DNA from: Spirochaetaceae bacterium
Lineage (GTDB): Bacteria > Spirochaetota > Spirochaetia > DSM-2461
Assembly (NCBI GenBank): GCA_016342385.1
Contig: JAEINM010000105.1
Span: 1 to 10,777, forward strand
DNA length: 10,777 nucleotides
Direction of reading: 5' to 3'
Both the position numbers and the translations under genes were made by a program. This document shows, piece after piece, positions 1 to 6,479 of the stretch (positions within the stretch are counted from its first letter, which is position 1; each line of letters begins with the position of its first letter). The notes beneath the pieces are model-generated. The model saw only the letters and a program-made list of their open reading frames with translations. It was not told the DNA's origin and did not search any database.

Positions 1-479
1 ATACGGGGCGAGTCCTTTTTAACGAACTCAAGAGATAAGATACTGATTAGGAAAAACAACAAACTCAAAAGAGTCACATAGGTAAAGAGAACCGCTGTTT
101 TGCTCAGAAAGATAACGGTCCTGGAAACCGGTCTTGTAAAGAGAAATTCCGCTGTTTTTTCCGCTTCTTCTTTGGCCAGGAGATTCCCTGCCAGAATCGA
201 GGCAAAAATACACCCTAAAACAACGTTGTAAATAGAATTATAGGTAACATAGAAGCCCATGAGACTGCCGAGACTCGACACATCAGCACCAAATGCCGCC
301 AGCATTCCCTTCATCATGGGATTTTCAAATAGGGCTTCCATTTGATTCAGAAGGCCATCCTGATTAATGGCCGGATAGAAGAGCATTCCGAAAAACAGCA
401 TCCCGCAGATTGATGCAGTCCATATGGTAAAGGATTTCAGATTCCGTCTCATTTCCATTTTGTATATATTCCAGTTCAT
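1..479 (-). CDS. ABC-2 type transporter permease, N-terminal part (runs off the left edge)
   Basis: This is the membrane subunit partner of the ATPase encoded directly upstream. The ATG at 479 follows the ATPase stop codon by one base (TAA-G-ATG), with an AGGAG ribosome site inside the end of the ATPase gene, so the two are translationally coupled. About 159 codons are visible. The protein starts MNWNIYKMEMRRNLKSF, a short cytoplasmic lead. A hydrophobic helix (ASICGMLFFGMLFYPAI) follows, then an extracellular-type loop, then a second helix around YNVVLGCIFASILAG. After that comes a charged cytoplasmic stretch, LAKEEAEKTAEFLFTRPVSR, the typical ABC-2 permease 'E-x-G/K-T-x-E-x-L-x-x-P-x-S-R' coupling loop, and further hydrophobic segments. 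The substrate cannot be told. The C-terminal half lies outside the window. Confidence 0.85.
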   Translation of the reverse strand, partial: MNWNIYKMEMRRNLKSFTIWTASICGMLFFGMLFYPAINQDGLLNQMEALFENPMMKGMLAAFGADVSSLGSLMGFYVTYNSIYNVVLGCIFASILAGNLLAKEEAEKTAEFLFTRPVSRTVIFLSKTAVLFTYVTLLSLLFFLISILSLEFVKKDSPR

Positions 480-480
480 C

Positions 481-1386
481 TTATTCTCCTGTATCGCTGT
501 AATAATGCATAAAAATTTCTTCCAGACTGGGATCCTCCAGAACGGCGTCTTCCAGGGGAAGACCGGCCAGCTGCTTCATCAGATCCCGGACATCTCCCGA
601 ATACAACCCTTCGACGCCCCGCTTTGTAAAGACTAATTCTGTAACGTCTTTCAGATCAGATTCAGATATTGTTTTTCCTCTTTGTAATATGATCCTGAAT
701 CTCTTTAGATAGAGTTTTCTCAGCTCGTTGATTTCACTAATATTGACAATTTTTCCCTCTTTGATTATGGCCACCCTGGTGCAGAGCCGTTCCACTTCGG
801 ATAATGTGTGAGAGGAAAAAAAGATAGTGCATCCTCTCTCCTGTTCCTCTCTGAGTATTTCATAGAATCTAGATTGGATCAGGGGATCAAGGCCGCTGGT
901 AGGCTCATCGAGGATCAGGAGCTCTGGTCTGTGGATAAGAGCCTGCAGGAGAGCCACTTTTTTCCTGTTCCCCAGCGAAAGGTCACTGATTTGTCTCTTC
1001 AGGTCGAGTTTAAGCCGTTCGCTATATTCTCCTATTCTTTTCCATCCTCCGTCTCCGTAAAAACCGGCAGAGTAGTTCAGAAGCTGATGAACTGTAAGCC
1101 CGTCGTAATAATTGAGTTCCGAGGGGACAAAGCCGATTTTTTTTCTCAAAGAGGCACCATTTTTTAATCCCTCCTCTCCAAAGAGTCTCACTTCTCCCCT
1201 GTCGGGGTGGATCAGTCCCAGAATCGACCGTATTGTTGTCGATTTCCCCGCTCCATTGGGGCCTATAAAACCATAGATTTCACCCTGAAATACTTGCAGG
1301 TTGACATCCAGGGCCCCACGGGATTTGCCATAGTATTTTGTCAGATTTTTTGTCTCCAATATGGGGACTCTTTTCTGATCTGTCAT
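481..1386 (-). CDS. ABC transporter ATP-binding protein
   Basis: This 301-residue ATPase subunit would power the ABC-2 permease encoded next. The nucleotide-binding domain fills roughly residues 8-220: Walker A GPNGAGKST (42-50), a signature of the form LSLGN instead of LSGGQ (137-141), Walker B LLILDE (156-161), D-loop SGLD (164-167) and the switch histidine H193 (SSH). The last 80 residues (about 221-301, including the 'PSLEEIFMHYY' ending) are the small C-terminal extension common in the CcmA/NatA-like drug and lipid exporter ATPases. The start is supported by AAGGAG seven bases before the ATG at 1386. It lies 61 bp downstream of the tetR-type gene, and that gap carries an inverted repeat matching the repressor's putative operator. 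Substrate unknown; export of a toxic or hydrophobic compound is an inference from the TetR context. Confidence 0.93.
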   Translation of the reverse strand: MTDQKRVPILETKNLTKYYGKSRGALDVNLQVFQGEIYGFIGPNGAGKSTTIRSILGLIHPDRGEVRLFGEEGLKNGASLRKKIGFVPSELNYYDGLTVHQLLNYSAGFYGDGGWKRIGEYSERLKLDLKRQISDLSLGNRKKVALLQALIHRPELLILDEPTSGLDPLIQSRFYEILREEQERGCTIFFSSHTLSEVERLCTRVAIIKEGKIVNISEINELRKLYLKRFRIILQRGKTISESDLKDVTELVFTKRGVEGLYSGDVRDLMKQLAGLPLEDAVLEDPSLEEIFMHYYSDTGE

Positions 1387-1405
1387 TCAAAACTCCTTGT
1401 TCCCA

Positions 1406-1433
1406 TATGACCATCTTGTTCTTTACGGTCATA
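1406..1433. promoter_or_regulatory. Second putative TetR operator, in the gap before the ABC ATPase gene
   Basis: An inverted repeat with 7-base arms (TATGACC and GGTCATA) and a 14-base centre spans 28 bp. It has the same length and the same outer hexamers (TATGAC-N16-GTCATA) as the perfect palindrome at the tetR promoter, and 18 of 28 positions agree between the two sites. It lies between the tetR stop and the ATPase ribosome site. This suggests the repressor also acts inside its own operon. No convincing sigma-70 promoter was found in this gap, so the site may block elongation or guard a weak internal promoter. Confidence 0.5.
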
Positions 1434-1447
1434 GGAAGGGTAAAAAA

Positions 1448-2050
1448 TTATTCTTTAATTAAACGTTCAATACTTGCATCGAGTAGAAAATCCACAACTT
1501 CGGAGAATTTACTCTCACCAATATCCTTTTTGTGAAGAAACAGAAAGAAAATAGATCTGAGTACACCAGCAATCAGTTCGGGGTCATCTACTTTCAGTTT
1601 TCCTTTGGCTCTCCATGTCTCAACGAGCTGTGAGGCAAAATCCACATCGGCATCCATGGCTTCTTTCAGCTGTTGGGGTGTAAATCTCTGCCAGAGGTAT
1701 TCAAATTCCTCTTTCCCCAGAAGCCTTCTGACAAAAGGATCAGTCTCAACCTGTTCCAATATGGACTTCATTAGGTTTTTAAGTATTTCCCGATCGTTCT
1801 GCTTTTCCTGAGACAGTATCTGAAACATCTGGTGATGCTGTTGTGTTTCATAATCTCTGATAACAGCAAAGTAGAGAGCTTCTTTAGAGGGAAAGAACTG
1901 GTAGAATGCTCCCTTGGAAATTCCTGATTGTCTGGCAAGATCTTCGACACTGGTTTTTTTTATTCCATAATGGCCGAAGGCCTCTTTTCCTGTTTTAATG
2001 AGTCTGGCCTGAATATTCTTTTTTTCCTGATCAGTGAACCCTCTCGGCAT
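1448..2050 (-). CDS. TetR/AcrR family transcriptional repressor
   Basis: This 200-residue DNA-binding regulator is the usual size for TetR proteins. The N-terminal helix-turn-helix covers about residues 10-63, with the family signature 'TSVEDLARQSGISKGAFYQFF' style stretch (33-53) followed by PSKEALYFAVIRDYE. The remaining residues form the helical ligand-binding and dimer domain, which is too variable to name a ligand. It is first in an operon with an ABC ATPase and permease, the common arrangement for a repressor that controls an exporter and is released by the exported compound. The ATG at 2050 has GAGGGG only two to three bases upstream, which is rather close, but there is no other Met near the HTH and the N-terminus fits the family. 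A perfect palindrome at its promoter suggests autorepression. Confidence 0.93.
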   Translation of the reverse strand: MPRGFTDQEKKNIQARLIKTGKEAFGHYGIKKTSVEDLARQSGISKGAFYQFFPSKEALYFAVIRDYETQQHHQMFQILSQEKQNDREILKNLMKSILEQVETDPFVRRLLGKEEFEYLWQRFTPQQLKEAMDADVDFASQLVETWRAKGKLKVDDPELIAGVLRSIFFLFLHKKDIGESKFSEVVDFLLDASIERLIKE

Positions 2051-2069
2051 ATCCCCTCTTATGAATTTG

Positions 2070-2097
2070 TATGACTATAAATGCATTTATAGTCATA
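2070..2097. promoter_or_regulatory. Perfect 28-bp palindrome, probable TetR operator
   Basis: The two 14-base halves (TATGACTATAAATG and its exact reverse complement) meet at the middle of ATGCAT. The site begins at the -10 box of the predicted tetR promoter and covers the expected transcription start, ideal for repression. A second copy of the pattern TATGAC-N16-GTCATA lies at 1406-1433. TetR-family operators are typically 15-30 bp palindromes next to the regulator gene; assignment to this regulator is inference from position. Confidence 0.75.
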
Positions 2098-2125
2098 TGT
2101 TAATCGTTTCTACTTGAACTGTCAA
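2097..2125 (-). promoter_or_regulatory. sigma-70 type promoter of the tetR-ABC operon
   Basis: On the minus strand a perfect -35 TTGACA (2120-2125) is followed after 17 bases by TAACAT (2097-2102), a 4-of-6 match to TATAAT. The start point would fall inside the adjoining palindrome. The tetR start codon lies about 47 bp downstream of the -10 box. Confidence 0.6.
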
Positions 2126-2142
2126 GAGAATCTGTCCTTATT

Positions 2143-2388
2143 CTAAAGAGTGAATGTTTTCAGCGACTGTGCCAGCTGATCCGGGCAGGATGTCGCTTTA
2201 TTGCCGCAGGGAATCCCCTCCAGAAGACTGATGACATCATCAATTTTTTTCCCCTGTACCAGTTTGCTTATTCCAAATAGGTTTCCCGGGCAACCTCTGT
2301 TAAATCTCACTTCACTAACTGTATTATCTTTTATCTCTATATCTATTTTATCCGTACAGACGCCGGATACTTGAAAACTCTTCTGCAA
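2143..2388 (-). CDS. TSCPD-domain protein (TIGR03905 type), TTG start
   Basis: This 81-residue cytoplasmic protein contains the motif that names the domain, T-S-C-P-D (about residues 66-70), preceded by a conserved cysteine-glycine pattern: GVC at 9-11, a GCPGNLFGISKLV block near 32-44, and a CGNKAT block just before TSCPD. The same domain occurs at the C-terminus of some ribonucleotide reductases, where cysteines take part in redox or metal chemistry; the role of the stand-alone form is not established. The start codon is TTG, with AAAGGA six to seven bases upstream, and the resulting N-terminus matches the expected family length. It is a single gene, divergent from the homocysteine cassette, with its own promoter. 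Confidence 0.85.
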   Translation of the reverse strand: MQKSFQVSGVCTDKIDIEIKDNTVSEVRFNRGCPGNLFGISKLVQGKKIDDVISLLEGIPCGNKATSCPDQLAQSLKTFTL

Positions 2389-2419
2389 GGTATTTCCTTT
2401 CGATCTTTATTTTATTATC

Positions 2420-2448
2420 TATATATATTATTAGTGATATATAGTCAA
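2420..2448 (-). promoter_or_regulatory. Promoter of the TSCPD gene, overlapped by an AT-rich inverted repeat
   Basis: On the minus strand, TTGACT (2443-2448), 17 bases and TATATA (2420-2425) form a plausible sigma-70 promoter about 30 bp before the TTG start. An inverted repeat, CTATATAT (2419-2426), 10-base centre, ATATATAG (2437-2444), lies across it. It could be an operator shared with the divergent cassette, but such repeats also arise by chance in AT-rich promoters. Confidence 0.45.
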
Positions 2449-2509
2449 GTTCTGTTCTTTGCAGTTTTCTTCTCGATTTTTTTACGCTCATGGATTATTC
2501 TCATATACC

Positions 2510-3694
2510 ATGAAGACAATTGATCAGATAAATGAAAAAATAAGCTCGGGAAAAGCCGTTGTATTGACGGCGGAAGAAATAATCGACTATGTCGATAAGA
2601 AGGGCATTGAAAAAGCCGCGAAAGAGGTGGATGTTGTCACCACGGCCACTTTTGGTCCCATGTGCTCCTCCGGTTGTTTTCTCAACTTCGGTCACAGTAA
2701 ACCGAAGATGAGAATCACAGAAGCCTGGCTCGATGATGTGAGCGCCTATAGCGGGATCGCCGCCGTTGATCTCTTTCTGGGAGCCACTCAGCTGCGGGCC
2801 AACGATCCGGCCAATCTCGATTATCCGGGAGATTTTCGTTTCGGCGGAGGTCATGTCATGGAGAAGCTTGTTGCCGGGGAAGAGATACAGCTTTTTGCTC
2901 TATCTTATGGAACTGATGATTATCCCCGGAAGGAGTTGAGAACCCGATTTACTTTGGATGACCTGAATCAGGCAACCATGGTTAATCCGAGAAACTGCTA
3001 TCAGAATTATAATGTGGCGATAAATATCTCTGACAAACCTATTTATACATACCTCGGTTACCTAAAACCTCATATGAAAAACTGCGGTTATTCCAGTGCC
3101 GGGCAGCTTTCTCCTCTGCTCAATGACCCTTACTACAGAACAATCGGAGTGGGGACCCGCGTCTGGCTGGCCGGGGCTCAGGGGCATGTCTATTCTGAGG
3201 GAACCCAGCATTCTCCCACCTGTGAAAGAGGTGTTCTGGGGGTCCCTTCCGAAGGAGCGGGAACCCTTGCCTTGACGGGAGATATGAAGAAAATGATACC
3301 CGAATTTGTTCGGGGGGTCAGTCTAAAAGGATATGGAATCTCATTATCTGTGGGAATCGGCATTCCCATACCCATTCTGGATGAGCATATGCTGAAGCAG
3401 ACCACTATCCGAGATCGCCAGATTATGGCCCAGGTCATCGATTATTCAACTGATTATCCCGAGAGGACCGGAAAGGTTCTGGGGCAGGTCAGTTACGAGG
3501 AATTAAAATCCGGTTCTATCAGCCTGAATGGAAAAAAAGTCGAGGCCGGAGGATTGTCATCCTATGGAGGAGCCAGAAAAATTGCCGGAATACTTAAGGA
3601 AGAGATACGATCCGGTCATTTTCTCCTGACGGCTCCCATTGCACCACTTCCTATTAATCAATCGATGAAACCCATGAAGGAGACCCGGTCATGA
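2510..3694 (+). CDS. Homocysteine biosynthesis protein, COG1900/DUF39 family
   Basis: This 394-residue cytoplasmic enzyme belongs to the family (MA1821 in Methanosarcina, MJ0100 in Methanocaldococcus) that takes part in turning aspartate semialdehyde and a sulfide source into homocysteine, replacing the usual O-acylhomoserine route. Readable features are the N-terminal TIDQINEKISSGKAVVLTAE block, the cysteine-bearing GPMCSSGCFLNFGH block (C52, C56), an invariant-looking NPRNCYQNYN stretch (C163), and Gly-rich GVGTRVWLAGAQG and SVGIGIPIPIL segments. The archaeal version carries C-terminal CBS domains; this one ends without them, as is usual in bacteria. I place the start at the ATG at 2510. 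An in-frame TTG at 2459 would add 17 residues that do not look like the family. Neither start has a clear Shine-Dalgarno. The stop overlaps the next start (ATGA). Confidence 0.92.
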   Translation: MKTIDQINEKISSGKAVVLTAEEIIDYVDKKGIEKAAKEVDVVTTATFGPMCSSGCFLNFGHSKPKMRITEAWLDDVSAYSGIAAVDLFLGATQLRANDPANLDYPGDFRFGGGHVMEKLVAGEEIQLFALSYGTDDYPRKELRTRFTLDDLNQATMVNPRNCYQNYNVAINISDKPIYTYLGYLKPHMKNCGYSSAGQLSPLLNDPYYRTIGVGTRVWLAGAQGHVYSEGTQHSPTCERGVLGVPSEGAGTLALTGDMKKMIPEFVRGVSLKGYGISLSVGIGIPIPILDEHMLKQTTIRDRQIMAQVIDYSTDYPERTGKVLGQVSYEELKSGSISLNGKKVEAGGLSSYGGARKIAGILKEEIRSGHFLLTAPIAPLPINQSMKPMKETRS

Positions 3695-4098
3695 CAAAAA
3701 AGATGCTTCTCTACTTTCCTGAATGTGAAACTGAAAGCCCCATAGTCTACCACCTGGTAAAAGATTATAATTTAATGATCAATATATTCCGCGCCCGTGT
3801 CACCCCTGAAGAAGAGGGGTATCTGGTTCTCGATGTCAGTGGGACAGAGGAGGATATCCGGCGGGGTACAGACTATCTTAATTCTCTGAATATCCAGATC
3901 AATGATACTGACAAAGGAGTAAAATGGGATTCGAAGAAGTGTGTGCACTGTGGCAGTTGTGTTCCCCACTGTCCCACCGATGCCCTCTCCATTCCCGATA
4001 GAAAATCCATGGAAATAGCATTTAATACGGATGAATGCATCGAATGCCTGAGCTGCATCAAAGTCTGTCCCTTTGAAGCTGTATCATCGCTGTTCTAG
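3691..4098 (+). CDS. NIL-domain ferredoxin with two [4Fe-4S] motifs, homocysteine synthesis partner
   Basis: This 135-residue protein matches the architecture of MA1822. An NIL domain (about 1-72, the small ligand-binding fold also found at the end of methionine ABC transporter ATPases) is joined to a bacterial dicluster ferredoxin. Cluster motif one is C84-x2-C87-x2-C90-x3-C94-P and motif two is C116-x2-C119-x2-C122-x3-C126-P, so all eight ligands are present. In methanogens it works with the COG1900 protein, presumably handling electrons or sulfur. The ATG at 3691 overlaps the upstream stop and has AAGGAG eight bases before it, so translation is coupled. The partner that reduces this ferredoxin is not visible here, though an Rnf-like pump is encoded further right. 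Confidence 0.93.
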   Translation: MTKKMLLYFPECETESPIVYHLVKDYNLMINIFRARVTPEEEGYLVLDVSGTEEDIRRGTDYLNSLNIQINDTDKGVKWDSKKCVHCGSCVPHCPTDALSIPDRKSMEIAFNTDECIECLSCIKVCPFEAVSSLF

Positions 4099-4114
4099 TG
4101 TAGTGTTATTATAA

Positions 4115-4882
4115 ATGAGTCAGGATCTCCGAAGACCTATGATAAAAAATAACAGGGAATTTCATTACAAAGACGCTCACTTTCATATAATTTCCGAAGC
4201 TTTTAATGATGTCACCAATTGTATTGTAGAAGAACGGCATAATCTGGAGGCATTTATTGCAGAACATAAGGAATTTCAGACTTCCCTTGAACCTCTCTCC
4301 CTGCCGATCTCTTCAACCCAGCCGGAATCAGTCCGGAGAATGGTATCGGCTTCGATAAAAACAGGACTGGGACCCATGGCGGCTGTTGCGGGAACGATGG
4401 CACAGCTGGCGGGGGAAGTTTCCAGAAATGCCGGTTCTCCCGAAACGATTATAGAGAATGGAGGCGATATCTACCTCGATTGCCGGGAGGATGTTGTGAT
4501 AGGTCTATACACCGGTGAAAACCGGCATTTCAAAAATCTGGCTTTAAAGATTACAGGTGATATGATGCCTCTGGCCGTCTGTACCTCTTCGGGGAGAATG
4601 GGTCATTCTCTCAGTTTCGGAGATTGCGATATCCTCTCTGTTTTCTCAAAAGATGCTGCGCTGGCCGATGCCGCCGCCACGCTGGGGTGTAATTCTGTCC
4701 GATGCAATGAGGATATCGAGGGAGTGTTGAATACTCTTATGGCCATAGAGGGTATTTCGGGTGTTCTGATTATCCGGGATGACCGCTTCGGGGCTGCCGG
4801 AGTTATACCGGAACTGATCAAAAGTCTGGATCCCGATATAAAAGAAAAAGTCTCTCATGATATTCAGTCAGATTTCAGATAA
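4115..4882 (+). CDS. UPF0280 family protein (COG2122), ApbE-like fold
   Basis: This 255-residue protein is the third member of the homocysteine cassette (MA1820 and MJ0099 in methanogens). The family signatures are readable: an N-terminal beta-rich segment; RHNLEAFIAEHKEFQTSLEPL near residues 41-61; the M-A-A-V-A-G-T-M-A-Q-L-A-G motif around 89-101; an ENGGDIYLD motif with the acidic pattern seen in ApbE-type flavin or metal-binding proteins; and SSGRMGHSLSFGDCD, rich in small residues as in an active site. Its exact reaction is not established; being close to ApbE it may bind a flavin-like ligand or a metal. It starts 16 bp after the ferredoxin gene, clearly the same transcript. Neither the ATG at 4115 nor the in-frame ATG at 4139 has a strong ribosome site, so the start may lie 8 codons later. 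Confidence 0.88.
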   Translation: MSQDLRRPMIKNNREFHYKDAHFHIISEAFNDVTNCIVEERHNLEAFIAEHKEFQTSLEPLSLPISSTQPESVRRMVSASIKTGLGPMAAVAGTMAQLAGEVSRNAGSPETIIENGGDIYLDCREDVVIGLYTGENRHFKNLALKITGDMMPLAVCTSSGRMGHSLSFGDCDILSVFSKDAALADAAATLGCNSVRCNEDIEGVLNTLMAIEGISGVLIIRDDRFGAAGVIPELIKSLDPDIKEKVSHDIQSDFR

Positions 4883-4953
4883 ATTCAGTTGTCTGACCTC
4901 TAAGCCCTTTCAATCCCGGTCCTCCCGGTCACCCCTGAGAGGAGAAACTTAAG

Positions 4954-6255
4954 CTAATCCATATACTGATTGAGAAGAGAGGCGAATAATTTCGGGACCA
5001 GTGCCATTTTTTCTGCAGATTCAACATAGGCTATTCTCATTTGAGTCCGTCCTGGATTGACAGCTCCTTCGGGTAAACTGTAGAATCCCGCCAGAGGAGC
5101 TACCAACAGGGTAAGTTCCTCCCCGTTTATATCGACCTTTCCTTTCTGAGCACAGTACAGGACAAAATCAAGAGCATTGAAATTATCATCGACCACGTTT
5201 CTCACATCAACAACCGAGTATATTGAGGCATCGGGGTTAGATACAATTACGCCGGGAATCAGTTCCCTGAACTCTCCGGTTAGAGAAATAAGCATTTTAT
5301 GGTAGTAAGCCCTCTGCTCTTTATACCACTCTTTCAGGTCACTGTGTTTTTCTTCAGCAAGGGCACCGAAAATATACTGACCAATGGCATTGGCACAGAG
5401 ATCCGCCGTACATTCGGCCACAGACCTGTCGTGGAAATCTTTTCTGTCGGTTATCAATGCTCCGATTCTCAGACCACAGCCATTCCAGACCTTGGATGAT
5501 GTTTCAATGGATATTCTTCTTCCTTCTATACCGGGTACTTCTTTATCTGTTATACCCCAGATACTGGAGGTTTGTTCTCCCGTATAAAACAGTTCTCTAT
5601 AGGCTTCATCACTGATCATCCATATATTGTTCCGGACACAGATTTCCGCCAGTTTAATCATGGTCTTCTGGTTGTAAAACTGACCGGTTGGATTGTCATA
5701 GGGAATAACAACCAGGGCTCCGGGGTTTTCTTTTTTGATAAGGGCTTCAATCTCATCGACTGAAGGCAGACTGAATTCCCCGTTTTCATTGAGAGTTCTA
5801 GTAACAGATATTGTTCTTCTGCCGATTCTGGCGGCTAGAGCATTGTAATTCGTATAAGCGGCATCGATCAGCAGAAGAGGTTTTTCTCCGGTTCCGGCTT
5901 TTCCGCAAACGCCGAGCAATACCATTTCCATAGCCTGGGAACCACCATTGGTGATCTGAGAATAGAGACCCGCTGTTGAGAATCCGCTGGATGCAATAAT
6001 ATTTAAAAAGGCTTCATTGGTTTCTGCCATTCCTGCTGTGGCTGTATATTTGACAACACCTTTATGAAAGGGACTTTCTTTTTTATTGAGATTGAACATG
6101 CGTTGTGCAATGGAAGGATGTACCGGTAGGGATACATTTCCTATGGCTGTATTCACTGCTTTGGTACGATCAGTTCTTTCTGCAAATTTTAACTGAGCCA
6201 GTCTAATGGCCGAGGGCTTTCTGCCGTTAAAGTGAATTGACATTTCCGGTTTCAT
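4954..6255 (-). CDS. PLP-dependent aminotransferase, class I/II (fold type I)
   Basis: This 433-residue cytoplasmic transaminase shows the fold-type-I landmarks: the NPTG loop (N188-G191), the DEAY stretch with the pyridine-nitrogen-binding aspartate (D216 to Y219), the cofactor lysine in ETSSK (K255) followed by GLRIGALI, and a C-terminal MRIAY with the carboxylate-binding arginine (R407). The N-terminal block RPSAIRLA-type plus NTAIGNVSLPVHP and KYTATAG belongs to a subgroup often annotated as aspartate- or generic aminotransferase. The substrate cannot be read. An open frame continues to an ATG at 6360, but I prefer the ATG at 6255, which has AGAGG four to five bases upstream and begins where family similarity begins. 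It converges on the homocysteine cassette, so a link to aspartate supply is only a guess. Confidence 0.92.
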   Translation of the reverse strand: MKPEMSIHFNGRKPSAIRLAQLKFAERTDRTKAVNTAIGNVSLPVHPSIAQRMFNLNKKESPFHKGVVKYTATAGMAETNEAFLNIIASSGFSTAGLYSQITNGGSQAMEMVLLGVCGKAGTGEKPLLLIDAAYTNYNALAARIGRRTISVTRTLNENGEFSLPSVDEIEALIKKENPGALVVIPYDNPTGQFYNQKTMIKLAEICVRNNIWMISDEAYRELFYTGEQTSSIWGITDKEVPGIEGRRISIETSSKVWNGCGLRIGALITDRKDFHDRSVAECTADLCANAIGQYIFGALAEEKHSDLKEWYKEQRAYYHKMLISLTGEFRELIPGVIVSNPDASIYSVVDVRNVVDDNFNALDFVLYCAQKGKVDINGEELTLLVAPLAGFYSLPEGAVNPGRTQMRIAYVESAEKMALVPKLFASLLNQYMD

Positions 6256-6404
6256 AAAACCTCTCTTATTCAAAACGAAATAATTAATAATTGGTAAAGT
6301 TTTACACTCTTTCCTGAAATATGCAATAAAAAACTCAGCGAATTCGTAGGGAAATATCAATATGATGGAGAAAGGTTTGTATTATTTATTTTTTATATTA
6401 GGAT

Positions 6405-6433
6405 TTGACAGAAAAGGTTTAATAATTTATCAT
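6405..6433 (+). promoter_or_regulatory. Strong sigma-70 type promoter of the rubrerythrin gene
   Basis: A perfect -35 TTGACA (6405-6410), a 17-base spacer and TATCAT (6428-6433, 5 of 6 to consensus) predict a start near 6440, about 40 bp before the rubrerythrin ATG. This is the best core promoter in the window. It is immediately followed by a Fur/PerR-like box. Confidence 0.7.
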
Positions 6434-6442
6434 AAATCATGC

Positions 6443-6461
6443 AATAATAATAATCATTACC
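6443..6461. promoter_or_regulatory. Fur/PerR-like box at the rubrerythrin start of transcription
   Basis: The 19 bases agree at 16 positions with the classical Fur box GATAATGATAATCATTATC. The 7-1-7 dyad centred on 6455 also matches the PerR-type consensus at 11 of 14 positions. It lies just downstream of the predicted start, where a bound repressor would block transcription. PerR control of rubrerythrins is established in several anaerobes; here the regulator itself is not in the window. The local AAT-repeat composition raises the chance of a false match. Confidence 0.5.
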
Positions 6462-6479
6462 AATAGTAGGAGTATAGAA

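Noticed and set aside
2437..2448. Third TetR half-site (TATAGTCA) upstream of the TSCPD gene
   Set aside because: Only one half matches; the partner half TGACTATA is missing at the right distance, and TAGTCAA is explained as the -35 box.
2459..2509. TTG start adding 17 residues to the COG1900 protein
   Set aside because: The added residues do not resemble the family N-terminus and no ribosome site precedes the TTG.
4883..4953. Intrinsic terminator between the convergent UPF0280 and aminotransferase genes
   Set aside because: Only a short direct repeat of CCCGGTC is seen; no stem with a following U-run could be built.
6262..6300. Second Fur/PerR-like box before the aminotransferase gene
   Set aside because: The AT-rich AATTATTAATT dyad lacks the ATNATTATA-type core spacing; composition explains it.
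6256..6360. N-terminal extension of 35 residues for the aminotransferase (ATG at 6360)
   Set aside because: It has no ribosome site, its residues do not resemble the family, and the ATG at 6255 has AGAGG close upstream and starts where similarity begins.
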